DNA of 52,183 nucleotides from Lampropedia cohaerens (GCF_001005215.1 NZ_LBNQ01000021.1:1-52183), one strand, 5' to 3'. Numbered from the stretch's first letter, positions 25,566-34,820 are shown. The notes: a model not told the origin generated them from the letters alone. Program-made: numbers and translations.

Positions 25566-27860
25566 ATGACGAACATCAACCCATCCGAGACTCCAGGCGC
25601 GCTGCGTGATGCCCTTCTGCACCGTGACGGTGCACTGCTGGTTGTGCGCAACCCCAGTGCGGTCGCGCAACCAGCGCCGGGTCAGCCGGGCTCCGCGTCG
25701 AATTACGTCCCGCATGAACCGGAGGTGTTCATTGCCGTGCTCGACGACGGCCGGGTTTATGCCTTCAATGGCCACGTGGATCTGGGCACCGGCATCCGCA
25801 CCGCCCTGGCACAGGTTGTTGCAGAGGAGCTGGAAACAGACTTCGATAGGCTGACCATGGTGCTGGGCCACACCGACAGCACGCCCAACCAAGGCCCTAC
25901 CATTGCCAGCGCGAGCATCCAGATTTCCGCCATGCCGCTGCGGCGCGCTGCCGCCCAGGCGCGCGAGCGGCTGATCGATCTCGCCGCCGCACGTTGGGGC
26001 TGTCCGCGCGATGCCCTCGTCGCGCAACAGGATTGCGTGCACGATCTGCAGGGCCACAGGCGCGTGCCTTATGCCGATCTGCTACACGGCCGCCGTGAGC
26101 GGCTGTATCTGGCACAGGACGTCAAACTCAAGCCCGCCAGCGCCTATCGCCTGGTCGGCCACCGGGCCGCCCGCGTGGACATTCCCGCCAAGGCCACCGG
26201 AGCACTGACCTTTGTGCATGACGTGCGTCTGCCAGGCATGCGCCACGGCCGCGTCATACGCCCGCCCTACCATGGACGCGACAGCGGCGCCTTCGTCGGC
26301 CACAGTCTGCTGGAAGTGGACGCCAGCTCGGTGGCCGACCTGCCCGGCAACATCCAGGTAGTCGTGCACGGTGACTTCATCGGCGTCGTCGCTGATCGCG
26401 AAGAGCAGGCCGAAGCCGCCATGCGCGCCCTGCGGGTGCGATGGCAACCGCCACCAGCCGCGCCGGATCTCAGCGACCTCAAGCAGGCCCTGCGCAGCAA
26501 TCCTTCCACGCTGCGGCCACTGCGCAGCGATGGCAACGTCGCAGCCGCCATGGCGCAGGCCGCCACGGTGCTGCGCAACGACTATGTCTGGCCCTACCAG
26601 ATGCATGGCTCCATCGGCCCATCCTGCGCCGTGGCCAGCTGGCAGGGCGATCGACTCACCGTCTGGGCCGGCACGCAGAATCCGCACATGCTGCGCACCG
26701 ACCTTGACCGTCTGCTGCACATCGGCGAGCAGCACATCGAGATCGTGCGCTTGGAAGCTTCCGGCTGCTACGGGCGCAACTGCGCCGACGATGTCTGCGC
26801 GGACGCTGCGCTGCTCGCGCGCGCCGCTGGCGCCCCCGTGCGCGTGCAGCTCACGCGGGCGCAGGAGCACCTCTGGGACCCCAAGGGCACCGCCCAGCTG
26901 ATGGAGGTCTGCGCTGCCATCGACCACCAGGGCAATCTGCTGGCCTACGACATGGCCATCCGCTACCCGTCGAACGACGCGCCACTGCTGGCACTGCTGC
27001 TGACGCGCCAGCTGCCAGCCGAGCCCCGGACCCTGGAGATGGGCGACCGCACCGCCATTCCACCCTATCGCTACCCGCACCTGCAGGCGGTATGCCACGA
27101 TGGGCCGCCGATCGTGCGCGCGTCCTGGCTGCGCGGCGTGTCCGCCCTGCCGAACTCCTTTGCGCACGACTGCATGCTCGACGAGCTCTGCGAGGCCGCC
27201 GGTGCGGACCGCCTGGAATTCCGGCTGCGCCACCTCGACGACACCCGCGCCCGCGAGTTGCTGCAGGCCACCGCGCAACGCGCGCGCTGGTGCGCCCATG
27301 CCCACGGCAGCCGCGGCGCGCCCGAGCGCGATGGCATGCTGCGTGGCCGCGGCATTGCCTACGCGCGCTACGTCCACAGCAAGTTCCCGGGCTTTGGCGC
27401 CGCCTGGGGCGCCTGGGTGGTGGACCTGTGTGTCAACCCCGCAACGGGCCGCATCCGCGTGGAGCGAGTCACCTACGGGCAAGACACCGGCATGATCGTC
27501 AACCCGGACGGCGTGCGCCACCAGATCCACGGCAACATCATCCAGTCCCTCAGCCGCGTGCTGATGGAGCGCGTGGCCTTCGATGCGGCAGGCGCTGCCA
27601 GCAGGGAATGGGGCACCTACCCGATCATCGGGTTTGCCGACCTGCCGGACATCGACGTAGTGCTCATGGACCGTCAGGACGAGCCCCCCATGGGCTCGGG
27701 CGAGTCGGCCTCCGTGCCCTCTGCTGCCGCCGTGGCCAACGCCTTGTTCGATGCGACCGGACTGCGATTTCGCGCGCCGCCGTTCACGCCCGATGTCGTC
27801 CTGAAGGCGTTACACAGCGCATGCGCGCCGGCGCAGGCGACCGCAGCTGCCTCGCTCTAG
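25566..27860 (+). CDS. nicB: Nicotinate dehydrogenase, catalytic Moco subunit
   Basis: A 764-residue XDH-family molybdopterin-binding subunit. NicB/isoquinoline-oxidoreductase features are EVFIAVLDDGRVYAFNGHVDLGTGIRTALAQVVAEEL, GPTIASASIQ, EASGCYGRNCADDV (in place of the usual GGGFG loop) and MGSGESASVPSAAAVANALFDATG, where Glu713 should be the catalytic base. It should hydroxylate C6 of nicotinate. Unlike P. putida NicB it has no cytochrome extension; that part is in the divergent gene at 21657-24656. ATG 25566 is chosen as the start of family homology. nicR follows 72 bp later. The catalytic assignment is firm; the exact substrate is inferred from the complete downstream pathway. Confidence 0.85.
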   Translation: MTNINPSETPGALRDALLHRDGALLVVRNPSAVAQPAPGQPGSASNYVPHEPEVFIAVLDDGRVYAFNGHVDLGTGIRTALAQVVAEELETDFDRLTMVLGHTDSTPNQGPTIASASIQISAMPLRRAAAQARERLIDLAAARWGCPRDALVAQQDCVHDLQGHRRVPYADLLHGRRERLYLAQDVKLKPASAYRLVGHRAARVDIPAKATGALTFVHDVRLPGMRHGRVIRPPYHGRDSGAFVGHSLLEVDASSVADLPGNIQVVVHGDFIGVVADREEQAEAAMRALRVRWQPPPAAPDLSDLKQALRSNPSTLRPLRSDGNVAAAMAQAATVLRNDYVWPYQMHGSIGPSCAVASWQGDRLTVWAGTQNPHMLRTDLDRLLHIGEQHIEIVRLEASGCYGRNCADDVCADAALLARAAGAPVRVQLTRAQEHLWDPKGTAQLMEVCAAIDHQGNLLAYDMAIRYPSNDAPLLALLLTRQLPAEPRTLEMGDRTAIPPYRYPHLQAVCHDGPPIVRASWLRGVSALPNSFAHDCMLDELCEAAGADRLEFRLRHLDDTRARELLQATAQRARWCAHAHGSRGAPERDGMLRGRGIAYARYVHSKFPGFGAAWGAWVVDLCVNPATGRIRVERVTYGQDTGMIVNPDGVRHQIHGNIIQSLSRVLMERVAFDAAGAASREWGTYPIIGFADLPDIDVVLMDRQDEPPMGSGESASVPSAAAVANALFDATGLRFRAPPFTPDVVLKALHSACAPAQATAAASL

Positions 27861-27932
27861 AATCATTCCGTTACCGCGCGCACCATTTCCGGGGTGCGCC
27901 GGTCCTGTCGGTCTTGCCCTCACGCGCCCTCT

Positions 27933-28385
27933 ATGACCAGCCACGCAACAGCACCCTATGACTTCAGCACCCAGGTCGGGCACCTGCTGCGGCGCGCCTA
28001 CCAGCGCCACACCATGGTGTTTCAACAATACATCCCGGACTCGCAGCTGACTGCCGCCCAGTTCGTGGTGCTGTGCGCCCTGAAGGACCACGGCGGCAGT
28101 TCCATTGCCGACATCGTCAAGGCGACCGTGATCGACCAGGCCACCGTACGCGGCGTCATCGAGCGCCTGCGCGCCCGGGACCTGGTGGCCGTGGAGCATG
28201 ACCCGACCGACCGGCGCAAGGTCGTGGTGCAGCTGACAGCCGAAGGCGCACAAATGGTGCAGCAGATGGTGCCGTTTGGGCACACCATCACCGAAAAGAC
28301 GTTTGGCGACCTCAATCCCGCAGAGCGCGTGGCGCTGCTGTACCTGCTGACCAAGATGTGCGCCAGCAACGGCGAACACGCCTAG
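27933..28385 (+). CDS. nicR: MarR-family regulator, NicR-like
   Basis: A 150-residue winged-helix regulator. The MarR core shows QLTAAQFVVLCALKDHGGSSIADIVKATVIDQATVRGVIERLRARDLVAVEHDPTDRRKVVVQLT, that is the recognition helix followed by the DxRxxxV wing. NicR of P. putida represses nic genes and is released by 6-hydroxynicotinate. Its place right after the dehydrogenase subunit gene and before the transporter and nicC operon supports that role. The ATG at 27933 gives the usual family length; a GTG at 27894 would add a non-conserved leader. A small hairpin (GCGCACC...GGTGCGC, 27878-27899) lies just upstream. The repeated ATGCATACAC motif nearby is the candidate operator. Confidence 0.85.
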   Translation: MTSHATAPYDFSTQVGHLLRRAYQRHTMVFQQYIPDSQLTAAQFVVLCALKDHGGSSIADIVKATVIDQATVRGVIERLRARDLVAVEHDPTDRRKVVVQLTAEGAQMVQQMVPFGHTITEKTFGDLNPAERVALLYLLTKMCASNGEHA

Positions 28386-28568
28386 ACACGTCCCTGCAAG
28401 GTGCGCCGACGCCAGCCGCTGCGGCACTGGCCGCACGCGCGATCGCCATCGTACCCCCGCATGCCAGATGCCTGGCCTCAGCCCATGGCCCCGTTTCAAT
28501 GCGCCGCGCCCCGCCAAATTCCGCCACAACAAAGCGTAGACACTCAAACCATTTTGCAAATTGCAATA

Positions 28569-28593
28569 AATAGCCAGCAAATCATTGGCTATT
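28569..28593. repeat. Perfect inverted repeat upstream of the esterase-like gene
   Basis: AATAGCCA and TGGCTATT are separated by 9 bp. No T-run follows on either strand, and the region is AT-rich, so an operator is more likely than a terminator. A third TAGCCA lies at 28596. Confidence 0.5.
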
Positions 28594-28628
28594 GATAGCC
28601 ATGGCATGGTTGTTGCAGAAATCAATGC

Positions 28629-28638
28629 ATGCATACAC
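28629..28638 (+). promoter_or_regulatory. Candidate NicR box upstream of the esterase-like gene
   Basis: ATGCATACAC, identical to the three copies between nicA and nicB. Followed by CTTAAATGCA, it also forms an inverted repeat TGCAT...ATGCA. Confidence 0.45.
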
Positions 28639-28822
28639 CTTAAATGCACTTCACTGGAGGTGGCACCAATCCTGTTCAGGCTGTTGTGGCAAGCCGCAGC
28701 GCAGTGGCGTCCTGCCCATGCCCGGCATGGGGACGCAGCAGCCCGTCGGCTCCCGCCAGTTACGGGACGCGCACCTCTCTTCCCATCCCGGCAAGGCGAC
28801 TTGCCATCCTCCCGACGCAATC

Positions 28823-30490
28823 ATGCCAACGCGCACTCACCCATTGCCCCCTGTCGCGGGCAATCCGTTGTTGTATTTACTCGCAGCCGCTGCTCTACCC
28901 GCCTGTGGCGGGGGGAGGGGACGCATCTTCGGACGATCGCTCCGATCCTCGAGCCTTTGCGAATCGTTGCGAGGCGCTGCCGGGCGCCACGGTTGCAGGC
29001 GGCGCAGTGACGCAGGCGACCTTCGAGCGCGCCAGCGCTGGCGCGATCACCGCTACCTCCTGGCCCGACCATTGCCTGGTGCGAGGCGCCATGAACCAGC
29101 GCACCGGCATCGACGGCAAGCCCTATGCACTACAGTTCGAGTTGCGCCTGCCGATGGCATGGAACCAACGTTTTTATTACCAGGGAGGCTCAGGCGTCGA
29201 CGGGCAACTCTTTACCGCCCTGGGCAACTACAGCGGCGGCGGCAATACCCGCAACGCCTTGCTGGACGGCTTCGCCGTGGTCACCACCGACTCGGGACAC
29301 ATTGCCGAGGCAGGCATGGAAAACGGCAGTTACCTGTTCGGCGCAGACCCGCAGGCGCGCGATGAGTATGGCGACATGCAACTGCCGCAGGTGACTGCGG
29401 CAGCCAAGACGCTTATCACCGGTTTCTATGGCGAGAGCCCGCAAAAGTCCTACTTCGTCGGCTGCTCCAACGGCGGCAGGCAAGCCATGATTGCGGCGCA
29501 ACGCTATCCAGAGCTCTTTGACGGCATCGTGGCCGCGGCACCAGGCTTTCGCCTCGCACAGGCCTCAATCGAGGCAGGCATCCACCAGGTCCAGCGTGCC
29601 GCCCAGGTGGCACCCAGGGGTGCAGATGGCAAGCCGGATCTGAGCCAAGCGATGTCGCCTGCGGAAACGCAGATCGTCAAAGATCGCATCCTGCAGGCTT
29701 GCGACGCGGCAGACGGTGCGGTTGATGGCATCGTGAGCAAAATGGGCGCCTGCCAGCCCGACCCCTTGGAGTGGGTCTGCAAGCCAGGAGACAACGGCAA
29801 CTGCCTGAGCGCCGAGAAAGCGCAATTCGTCAAGGACATGTTCGCAGGTGGCCAGCTGGCTTCCGGCGAGCTGATTTATGCCCGCTGGCCGTATGACCCG
29901 GAAATGGTCGGGATGTTCGGTGTGCCGTTTCGCAGCATCTTTGCGGGCGAAGCCTCACACATCTACACCACGCCCCCACGCTGGGCATGGATCTGATGGA
30001 CTACTCGCTCACGGCCGACGTCGACACCGAATATGCCAAGCTGTTTGCCACGCAGACACCCTTCACGCGCAGCGGCGTGGAGTTCACCAATGGCGACTCG
30101 GAGAATCTGGACGCCTTCCGACAGCGTGGCGGCAAGCTGATCATCTTCCATGGCGCGGCCGACCTGGCCTTCTCCATTCACGACGTTGCGGCGTACTACG
30201 ACCGGCTGCGCGCTCGCTACGGAGATGCACAGACTGCCGATACCGCACGCGCCTTTTTCGTGCCAGGCATGGCGCACTGCGCGGGCGGCAATGCGACCGA
30301 CCAGTTCGATGCCGTCGGCGCTGTCATCGGCTGGGTGGAGGCAGGCCGCGCTCCGGACGTGTTGATCGCGACGGCGGGCGCGGGCACGGACTGGCCAGGC
30401 CGCACTCGCCCGCTCTGCCCCTACCCGCAGGAAGCTGTCTACAAAGGCTCGGGAAGCCTGGAAGACGCAGAAAACTTTGCGTGTCGATGA
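28823..30490 (+). pseudogene. Tannase/feruloyl-esterase-like lipoprotein with two frameshifts
   Basis: The frame starts at ATG 28823 with a lipoprotein signal peptide ending LPAC (Cys in a GGG-rich site). It shifts at the G6 run 28910-28915, where one G too many breaks it, and continues through most of the hydrolase. It shifts again at the C5 run 29973-29977, where one C too few breaks it. The last part runs 29987-30490. With both indels repaired the product is one tannase-family hydrolase of about 555 residues: nucleophile GCSNGGRQA, Asp in GAADLAFSIHD, His in GMAHCAGG. These enzymes cleave ester bonds of aromatic acids outside the cytoplasm. Whether the indels are real or sequencing errors cannot be told from sequence alone. 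Confidence 0.75.
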
Positions 30491-30757
30491 AGATATTTTA
30501 AGTGTATACATCATAACATTGGCATAAGAGAAGGCGTTTTATCACCCCCTAGGATAGGCACCAACAAGATGCACAAACCCCTGAAACAGGTAAAAAATAG
30601 CTGAAATGACAGTCTATTAGCATTCTTTTGGTGCATCCCCTGCCTGCTCTCGCGTAGGCCGACCTGGAACGGTTATTGCTTCCTTATTTCGAGCGCATGC
30701 ATTCTATGTCGCTTGAATCGCGCTACCGCGCAGCCTCAACCGCTTCCAGGAGAGACC
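30491..30757. promoter_or_regulatory. Promoter region of the transporter-nicC operon
   Basis: A 267-bp AT-richer gap upstream of the substrate-binding protein gene. At 30502-30511 it has GTGTATACAT, on the minus strand ATGTATACAC, a one-base variant of the ATGCATACAC box followed by TTAAA as at 28629. AGGAGAGACC just before 30758 is a good ribosome-binding site. No gene is supported here. Confidence 0.5.
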
Positions 30758-31987
30758 ATGAACCTACCCCTTCTTCCCCAGTGCCTGCAGACGGTGCGCT
30801 GGGCCACCGCCATCGGTGCCGCCACCCTTGCCATGGCCGCATCGGCACAGGACACCATCAAGATCGGTGAGATCAACAGCTACAAGGCGCAGCCTGTTTT
30901 CCTGGAAGCCTACAAGCAGGGCATGGCCCTGGCGCTGGAGGAAGCGAATGCGGCGGGTGGCGTCAACGGCAAGCAGTTCGAGCTGATCATCCGCGATGAC
31001 AACGCCAACCCGGGCGAAGCAGTGCGTCAGGCCGAGGAACTGCTCTCGCGCGAAAAAGTCGACATCCTGGCAGGCACTTTCCTCTCGCACGTAGGGCTGG
31101 CCATGGCTGATTACGCGCGGCAAAAGCAGGTGTTCTTCCTGGCCAGTGAGGCGCTGACCGATAAGATCACCTGGGACAGTGGCAGCCCCTACACATTCCG
31201 CCTTCGCACCTCGACCTACATGCTGGCAGCGTCGCTGGTGCCGGAGGCCGTCAAGCTGAACAAGAAGCGCTGGGCCATCATCTACCCGAACTATGAATAC
31301 GGGCAGTCCGCCGCGGAGACCTTCAAGACGCTTCTGAAGCAAGCGCAGCCGGATGTCGAGTTCGTGATCGAGCAGGCTCCGCCGCTGGGCAAGGTGGATG
31401 CCGGCAGCGTGGTACAGGCCGTGGCCGATGCCAAGCCGGATGCCGTGTTCAACGCGCTGTTCGGGCCGGATCTGGCCAAGCTGGTGCGGGAAAGCACTAC
31501 GCGCGGTGCCTTTGCGGGCATTCCGGTGGTCAGTGTGCTGACGGGCGAGCCCGAATACCTGGAACCGTTGCGCGACGAGGCGCCAGTGGGGTGGATCGTC
31601 ACCGGCTACCCCTGGTACGCGATCGACACGCCTGAGCACAAGGCGTTCGTGCAGGCCTATCAAGCCAAGTTCGGAGATGGCAACCTGCGGTTGGGTTCGG
31701 TGGTGGGTTACTCCACCATCAAGTCCATCGTCGAAGGTGTCAAGCGTGCCGGCGGCAAGACCGACACGGAATCGATGATCAAGGCCTTTTCCGGCCTGAA
31801 GGTGCCAACGCCCGACGGTGTCATCGAGTACCGCGCGATCGACCACCAATCGACCATGGGCACCTATGTGGGTCGCATCGCGCTCAAGGACGGTGAAGGC
31901 GTCATGGAGGACTTCTACTACGTCCCCGGCGAGCAGCTGCTGCCACCTGACGAGGAAGTCGCCAAGCTGCGCCCCGCCACGCCTTAA
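30758..31987 (+). CDS. ABC transporter substrate-binding protein (LivK type)
   Basis: A 409-residue periplasmic type I binding protein. The signal peptide ends near LAMAASAQ. The mature part has IKIGEINSYKAQPVFLEAYKQGMALALEEANAAGG, RDDNANPGEAVRQAEELL and VDILAGTFLSHVGLAMADYA, the branched-chain-amino-acid/amide receptor pattern. Strong AGGAG before ATG 30758 fixes the start. It heads a four-gene Liv-type ABC system leading directly into the nicotinate pathway genes, so nicotinate or a related N-heterocycle or amide is the likely ligand. Known nic loci use an MFS permease (NicT) instead. Family is firm, ligand inferred. Confidence 0.85.
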   Translation: MNLPLLPQCLQTVRWATAIGAATLAMAASAQDTIKIGEINSYKAQPVFLEAYKQGMALALEEANAAGGVNGKQFELIIRDDNANPGEAVRQAEELLSREKVDILAGTFLSHVGLAMADYARQKQVFFLASEALTDKITWDSGSPYTFRLRTSTYMLAASLVPEAVKLNKKRWAIIYPNYEYGQSAAETFKTLLKQAQPDVEFVIEQAPPLGKVDAGSVVQAVADAKPDAVFNALFGPDLAKLVRESTTRGAFAGIPVVSVLTGEPEYLEPLRDEAPVGWIVTGYPWYAIDTPEHKAFVQAYQAKFGDGNLRLGSVVGYSTIKSIVEGVKRAGGKTDTESMIKAFSGLKVPTPDGVIEYRAIDHQSTMGTYVGRIALKDGEGVMEDFYYVPGEQLLPPDEEVAKLRPATP

Positions 31988-32094
31988 GCCTGAACGGCGG
32001 CGAGAACCTGCCCCGTCCTGCACTGGACGTGGGCAGCAGCCGCCCTCTTTTTGACCATTCGACACGCCAAGCGCATCTAGGAATAGAGATTCCC

Positions 32095-34032
32095 ATGGAT
32101 TTAACTGGCTTTCTGGCACAGCTGCTTAACGGGCTGGCCGAAGCGTCCTCGCTTTTTCTTGTGGCTGCCGGCCTCTCACTGATATTCGGCGTCACCCGCA
32201 TCGTGAACTTCGCGCACGGCTCGTTCTACATGCTGGGCATCTACATTGCCTATTCGCTGGTCGAGCGGCTGGGCATCGGCGCCACCGCCGGCATCGGCTT
32301 CTGGGGCAGCCTGGTACTGGCATCACTGCTTGTCGGTGCCATCGGCGCACTGGTGGAAGTGGTGGTGCTACGGCGCATCTATAAATCGACGGAGCTGTTT
32401 CAGCTGCTCGCAACCTTTGCGCTGGTGCTGATCATCAACGATTTCGTGCTCTGGCTGTGGGGCCCCGAGGAGCTGCTGGGACGTCGTGCCCCGGGCTTGA
32501 CCGGCTCCATCGATCTGCTCGGGCGCCCCTACCCGACCTACAACCTGTTTCTGATCGTGGTCGGTCCGGCAGTGCTGGCACTGATGTGGCTGCTGCTCAC
32601 GCGCACCCGCTGGGGCGTGCTGGTGCGTGCCGCTACGCAGGATCGCGAGATGCTTGGCGCACTGGGAGTCAACCAGGCCTGGCTGTTCACCGGCGTGTTC
32701 GCACTGGGGGCAATGCTAGCCGGGCTGGGCGGTGCCATCCAGCTGCCGCGCGAGCCGGCCAGCCTGGTGCTCGACCTCAAGGCCATCGGCGAGGCCTTCA
32801 TCATCGTCGTGGTCGGTGGCATGGGCTCCATTCCGGGCGCCTACGTGGCCGCGCTACTGATTGCAGAGATCAAGGCCATTTGCATCGGCCTTGGCAATAT
32901 GCACATACTCGGCGTGGAGGTTTCGTTCTCGAAACTGACACTGGTGGTGGAGTTTCTCGTCATGGCGCTGGTGCTGGTGTTTCGGCCCTGGGGCCTGATG
33001 GGCCGCCCGCAGGCCGCCAGCCGCAACATGGCCCCCGCCGAAGCGCCGCTGCGCCCGAGCTCGCCACAGTTCAAGCTGCTGATGATGGGGGTGGTGGCGA
33101 TTCTGGCCAGTCTGCCCGTGCTGACGGACTGGTTCCCGTATGCGCCCGTGCTGGCGCAGGACGTGCTCATTGCCGTGCTGTTTGCCACCAGCCTGCACTT
33201 CATCATGGGGCCGGGCGGCATGCACTCCTTCGGGCATTCTGCCTACTACGGTCTGGGCGCGTACGGCGCAGCCATCCTCTTCAAGGCCGTGATGATGCCC
33301 ATGCCACTGGCGCTGGCACTGGCGCCGATCGTCGCCGGCATTGGCGCCCTGCTCTTCGGCTGGTTCTGCGTGCGCCTCTCGGGCGTGTACCTGACCATGC
33401 TGACCCTAGCGTTCTCGCAGATCGTCTGGTCCATCGTCTTCCAGTGGGACAGCTTCACCGGCGGCTCCAACGGGCTGATCGGCGTATGGCCCAGCAGCTG
33501 GCTGTCGGGCTCGGCCTACTTCTATCTGACGCTGGCAGTGGTGGTGCTGTCGATTCTGCTGCTGCGCCGCATCCTTTTTGCGCCATTTGGCGTTGCGCTG
33601 CGCGCCGGAAGGGACTCCACGCTGCGCGCCGACGCCATCGGCATTGACGTCAAGCGCGTGCAATGGATAGCCTTCGTCATTGCCGGCATCTTCGGCGGCC
33701 TGGCTGGCGCGCTGTATGTGTTCTCCAAGGGCAGCATCTCCCCGGACGCCCTGTCGGTGAACAAGTCGGTCGACGGGCTGGTGATGGTGCTGCTCGGTGG
33801 GGTGCAGACGCTGATGGGCCCGATCGTCGGCGCAGCCACGTTCAACGTGCTGCAGGACTACATCATGCGGGCCACCGAGTACTGGCGGGCGCTCTTTGGC
33901 GGCGTGATATTGCTGCTGGTAATGGTGTTCCCACAGGGCATTGCGGGCTTTGCAAGGCAGGCGGGCGACTGGTGGGCGCACCGGCAAACGGCCAGGATGG
34001 CCCTTCGCAGCGAGAAGGAGAAGCAGGCATGA
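32095..34032 (+). CDS. Fused Liv-type ABC permease (LivH-LivM in one chain)
   Basis: A 645-residue inner-membrane protein. The N-terminal half is LivH-like (GLSLIFGVTRIVNFAHGSFYMLGIYIAYSLVE, then FIIVVVGGMGSIPGAYVAALLIAEIKA). The C-terminal half is LivM-like (GPGGMHSFGHSAYYGLGAYGAAIL, then LRAGRDSTLRADAIGIDVKRVQW and LVMVLLGGVQTLMGPIVGAA). Each half has about eight membrane helices. Fusion of the two permeases occurs in other proteobacterial Liv-type systems. Start 32095 follows AGGAATAGAG. The stop overlaps the ATPase start (ATGA, 34029-34032). It forms the channel for the adjacent binding protein. Confidence 0.88.
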   Translation: MDLTGFLAQLLNGLAEASSLFLVAAGLSLIFGVTRIVNFAHGSFYMLGIYIAYSLVERLGIGATAGIGFWGSLVLASLLVGAIGALVEVVVLRRIYKSTELFQLLATFALVLIINDFVLWLWGPEELLGRRAPGLTGSIDLLGRPYPTYNLFLIVVGPAVLALMWLLLTRTRWGVLVRAATQDREMLGALGVNQAWLFTGVFALGAMLAGLGGAIQLPREPASLVLDLKAIGEAFIIVVVGGMGSIPGAYVAALLIAEIKAICIGLGNMHILGVEVSFSKLTLVVEFLVMALVLVFRPWGLMGRPQAASRNMAPAEAPLRPSSPQFKLLMMGVVAILASLPVLTDWFPYAPVLAQDVLIAVLFATSLHFIMGPGGMHSFGHSAYYGLGAYGAAILFKAVMMPMPLALALAPIVAGIGALLFGWFCVRLSGVYLTMLTLAFSQIVWSIVFQWDSFTGGSNGLIGVWPSSWLSGSAYFYLTLAVVVLSILLLRRILFAPFGVALRAGRDSTLRADAIGIDVKRVQWIAFVIAGIFGGLAGALYVFSKGSISPDALSVNKSVDGLVMVLLGGVQTLMGPIVGAATFNVLQDYIMRATEYWRALFGGVILLLVMVFPQGIAGFARQAGDWWAHRQTARMALRSEKEKQA

Positions 34033-34820
34033 CTGCACCACTTTTGCAGGTAACAGGGCTGTGCAAGTCGTTCGGCGGCGTCCGGGCGGTGGACGGCATC
34101 CACTTCGACCTCTACCCGGGCGAGCTGCTCGCCCTCATCGGCCCCAACGGGGCGGGCAAGTCCACCACCTTCAACATGGTCGGAGGCCAGCTTGTCGCTA
34201 CGGCCGGCTCGGTCAAGCTCGCAGGGCACGAGCTGGTCGGCATGAAGCCACGTGACATCTGGCGCCTCGGCGTCGGGCGCACCTTCCAGATTGCCGCAAC
34301 ATTCAGCTCCCTGACGGTGGTCGAGAACGTGCAGATGGCGCTGCTGTCGCACCAGTCGCGCATCTACACCTTCTGGCGCAGCGCGGCGTCGCAGTACCGC
34401 AGTGAAGCGCTGGAGCTGCTCGATCAGGTCGGCATGCGCGCACAGGCCAACCGGCCCTGCAGCGAGCTGGCCTATGGCGACGTCAAGCGCGTCGAGCTGG
34501 CAATGGGGCTGGCCAACGACCCCAAGCTGCTGCTGATGGACGAGCCGACCGCCGGCATGGCTCCCAAGGAGCGCAACGCGCTGATGGCATTGACCAAGCA
34601 GCTGGTGGTGAACCGCAACATGGCCGTGCTGTTCACCGAGCACAGCATGGACGTGGTGTTTGCCTATGCCGACCGGATGATCGTGCTCGCACGGGGCCGG
34701 CTGATTGCGGAAGGCTCGGCAGAGCAGATCCGCAACGACCCCAAGGTGCAGGAAGTGTATTTCGGCAGCGGCAAGACTTTCGAGAAACCATCCCAGGCGC
34801 CGCAGGAGGAGACGGCATGA
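34029..34820 (+). CDS. Liv-type ABC ATPase (LivG-like)
   Basis: A 263-residue nucleotide-binding subunit. Walker A is GPNGAGKST, the Q-loop region GVGRTFQIAATFSSLTVVENV, Walker B LLLMDEPTAGMAP and the switch His in FTEHSMDVVF. The LSGGQ-equivalent is a weak ELAYGDVKRVELAMGLA, as in other LivG proteins. It overlaps both neighbours by four bases (ATGA at each end), indicating tight translational coupling with the permease and the second ATPase. Confidence 0.88.
   Translation: MTAPLLQVTGLCKSFGGVRAVDGIHFDLYPGELLALIGPNGAGKSTTFNMVGGQLVATAGSVKLAGHELVGMKPRDIWRLGVGRTFQIAATFSSLTVVENVQMALLSHQSRIYTFWRSAASQYRSEALELLDQVGMRAQANRPCSELAYGDVKRVELAMGLANDPKLLLMDEPTAGMAPKERNALMALTKQLVVNRNMAVLFTEHSMDVVFAYADRMIVLARGRLIAEGSAEQIRNDPKVQEVYFGSGKTFEKPSQAPQEETA

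Larger units (their letters stand above)
28386..28822. other. Regulatory region between nicR and the esterase-like gene
   Basis: A 437-bp gap with no supported gene. It holds a perfect 8-bp inverted repeat at 28569-28593, one ATGCATACAC box at 28629-28638 (also readable as TGCAT-N9-ATGCA), and the possible ribosome-binding sequence GGAGG at 28656-28660. Base composition is noticeably more AT-rich around 28540-28640 than in neighbouring genes. Confidence 0.5.

Noticed and set aside
26082-27530. Antisense frame of 482 codons opposite the Moco subunit
   Set aside because: Shadow of a well-conserved enzyme; composition is Gly/Val/Ala/His-rich without motifs.
29987-30490. Separate small gene of 167 codons after the esterase-like frame
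   Set aside because: Its sequence is the direct continuation of the tannase-family domain (Asp-His part) in another frame, so it is treated as part of the frameshifted gene.
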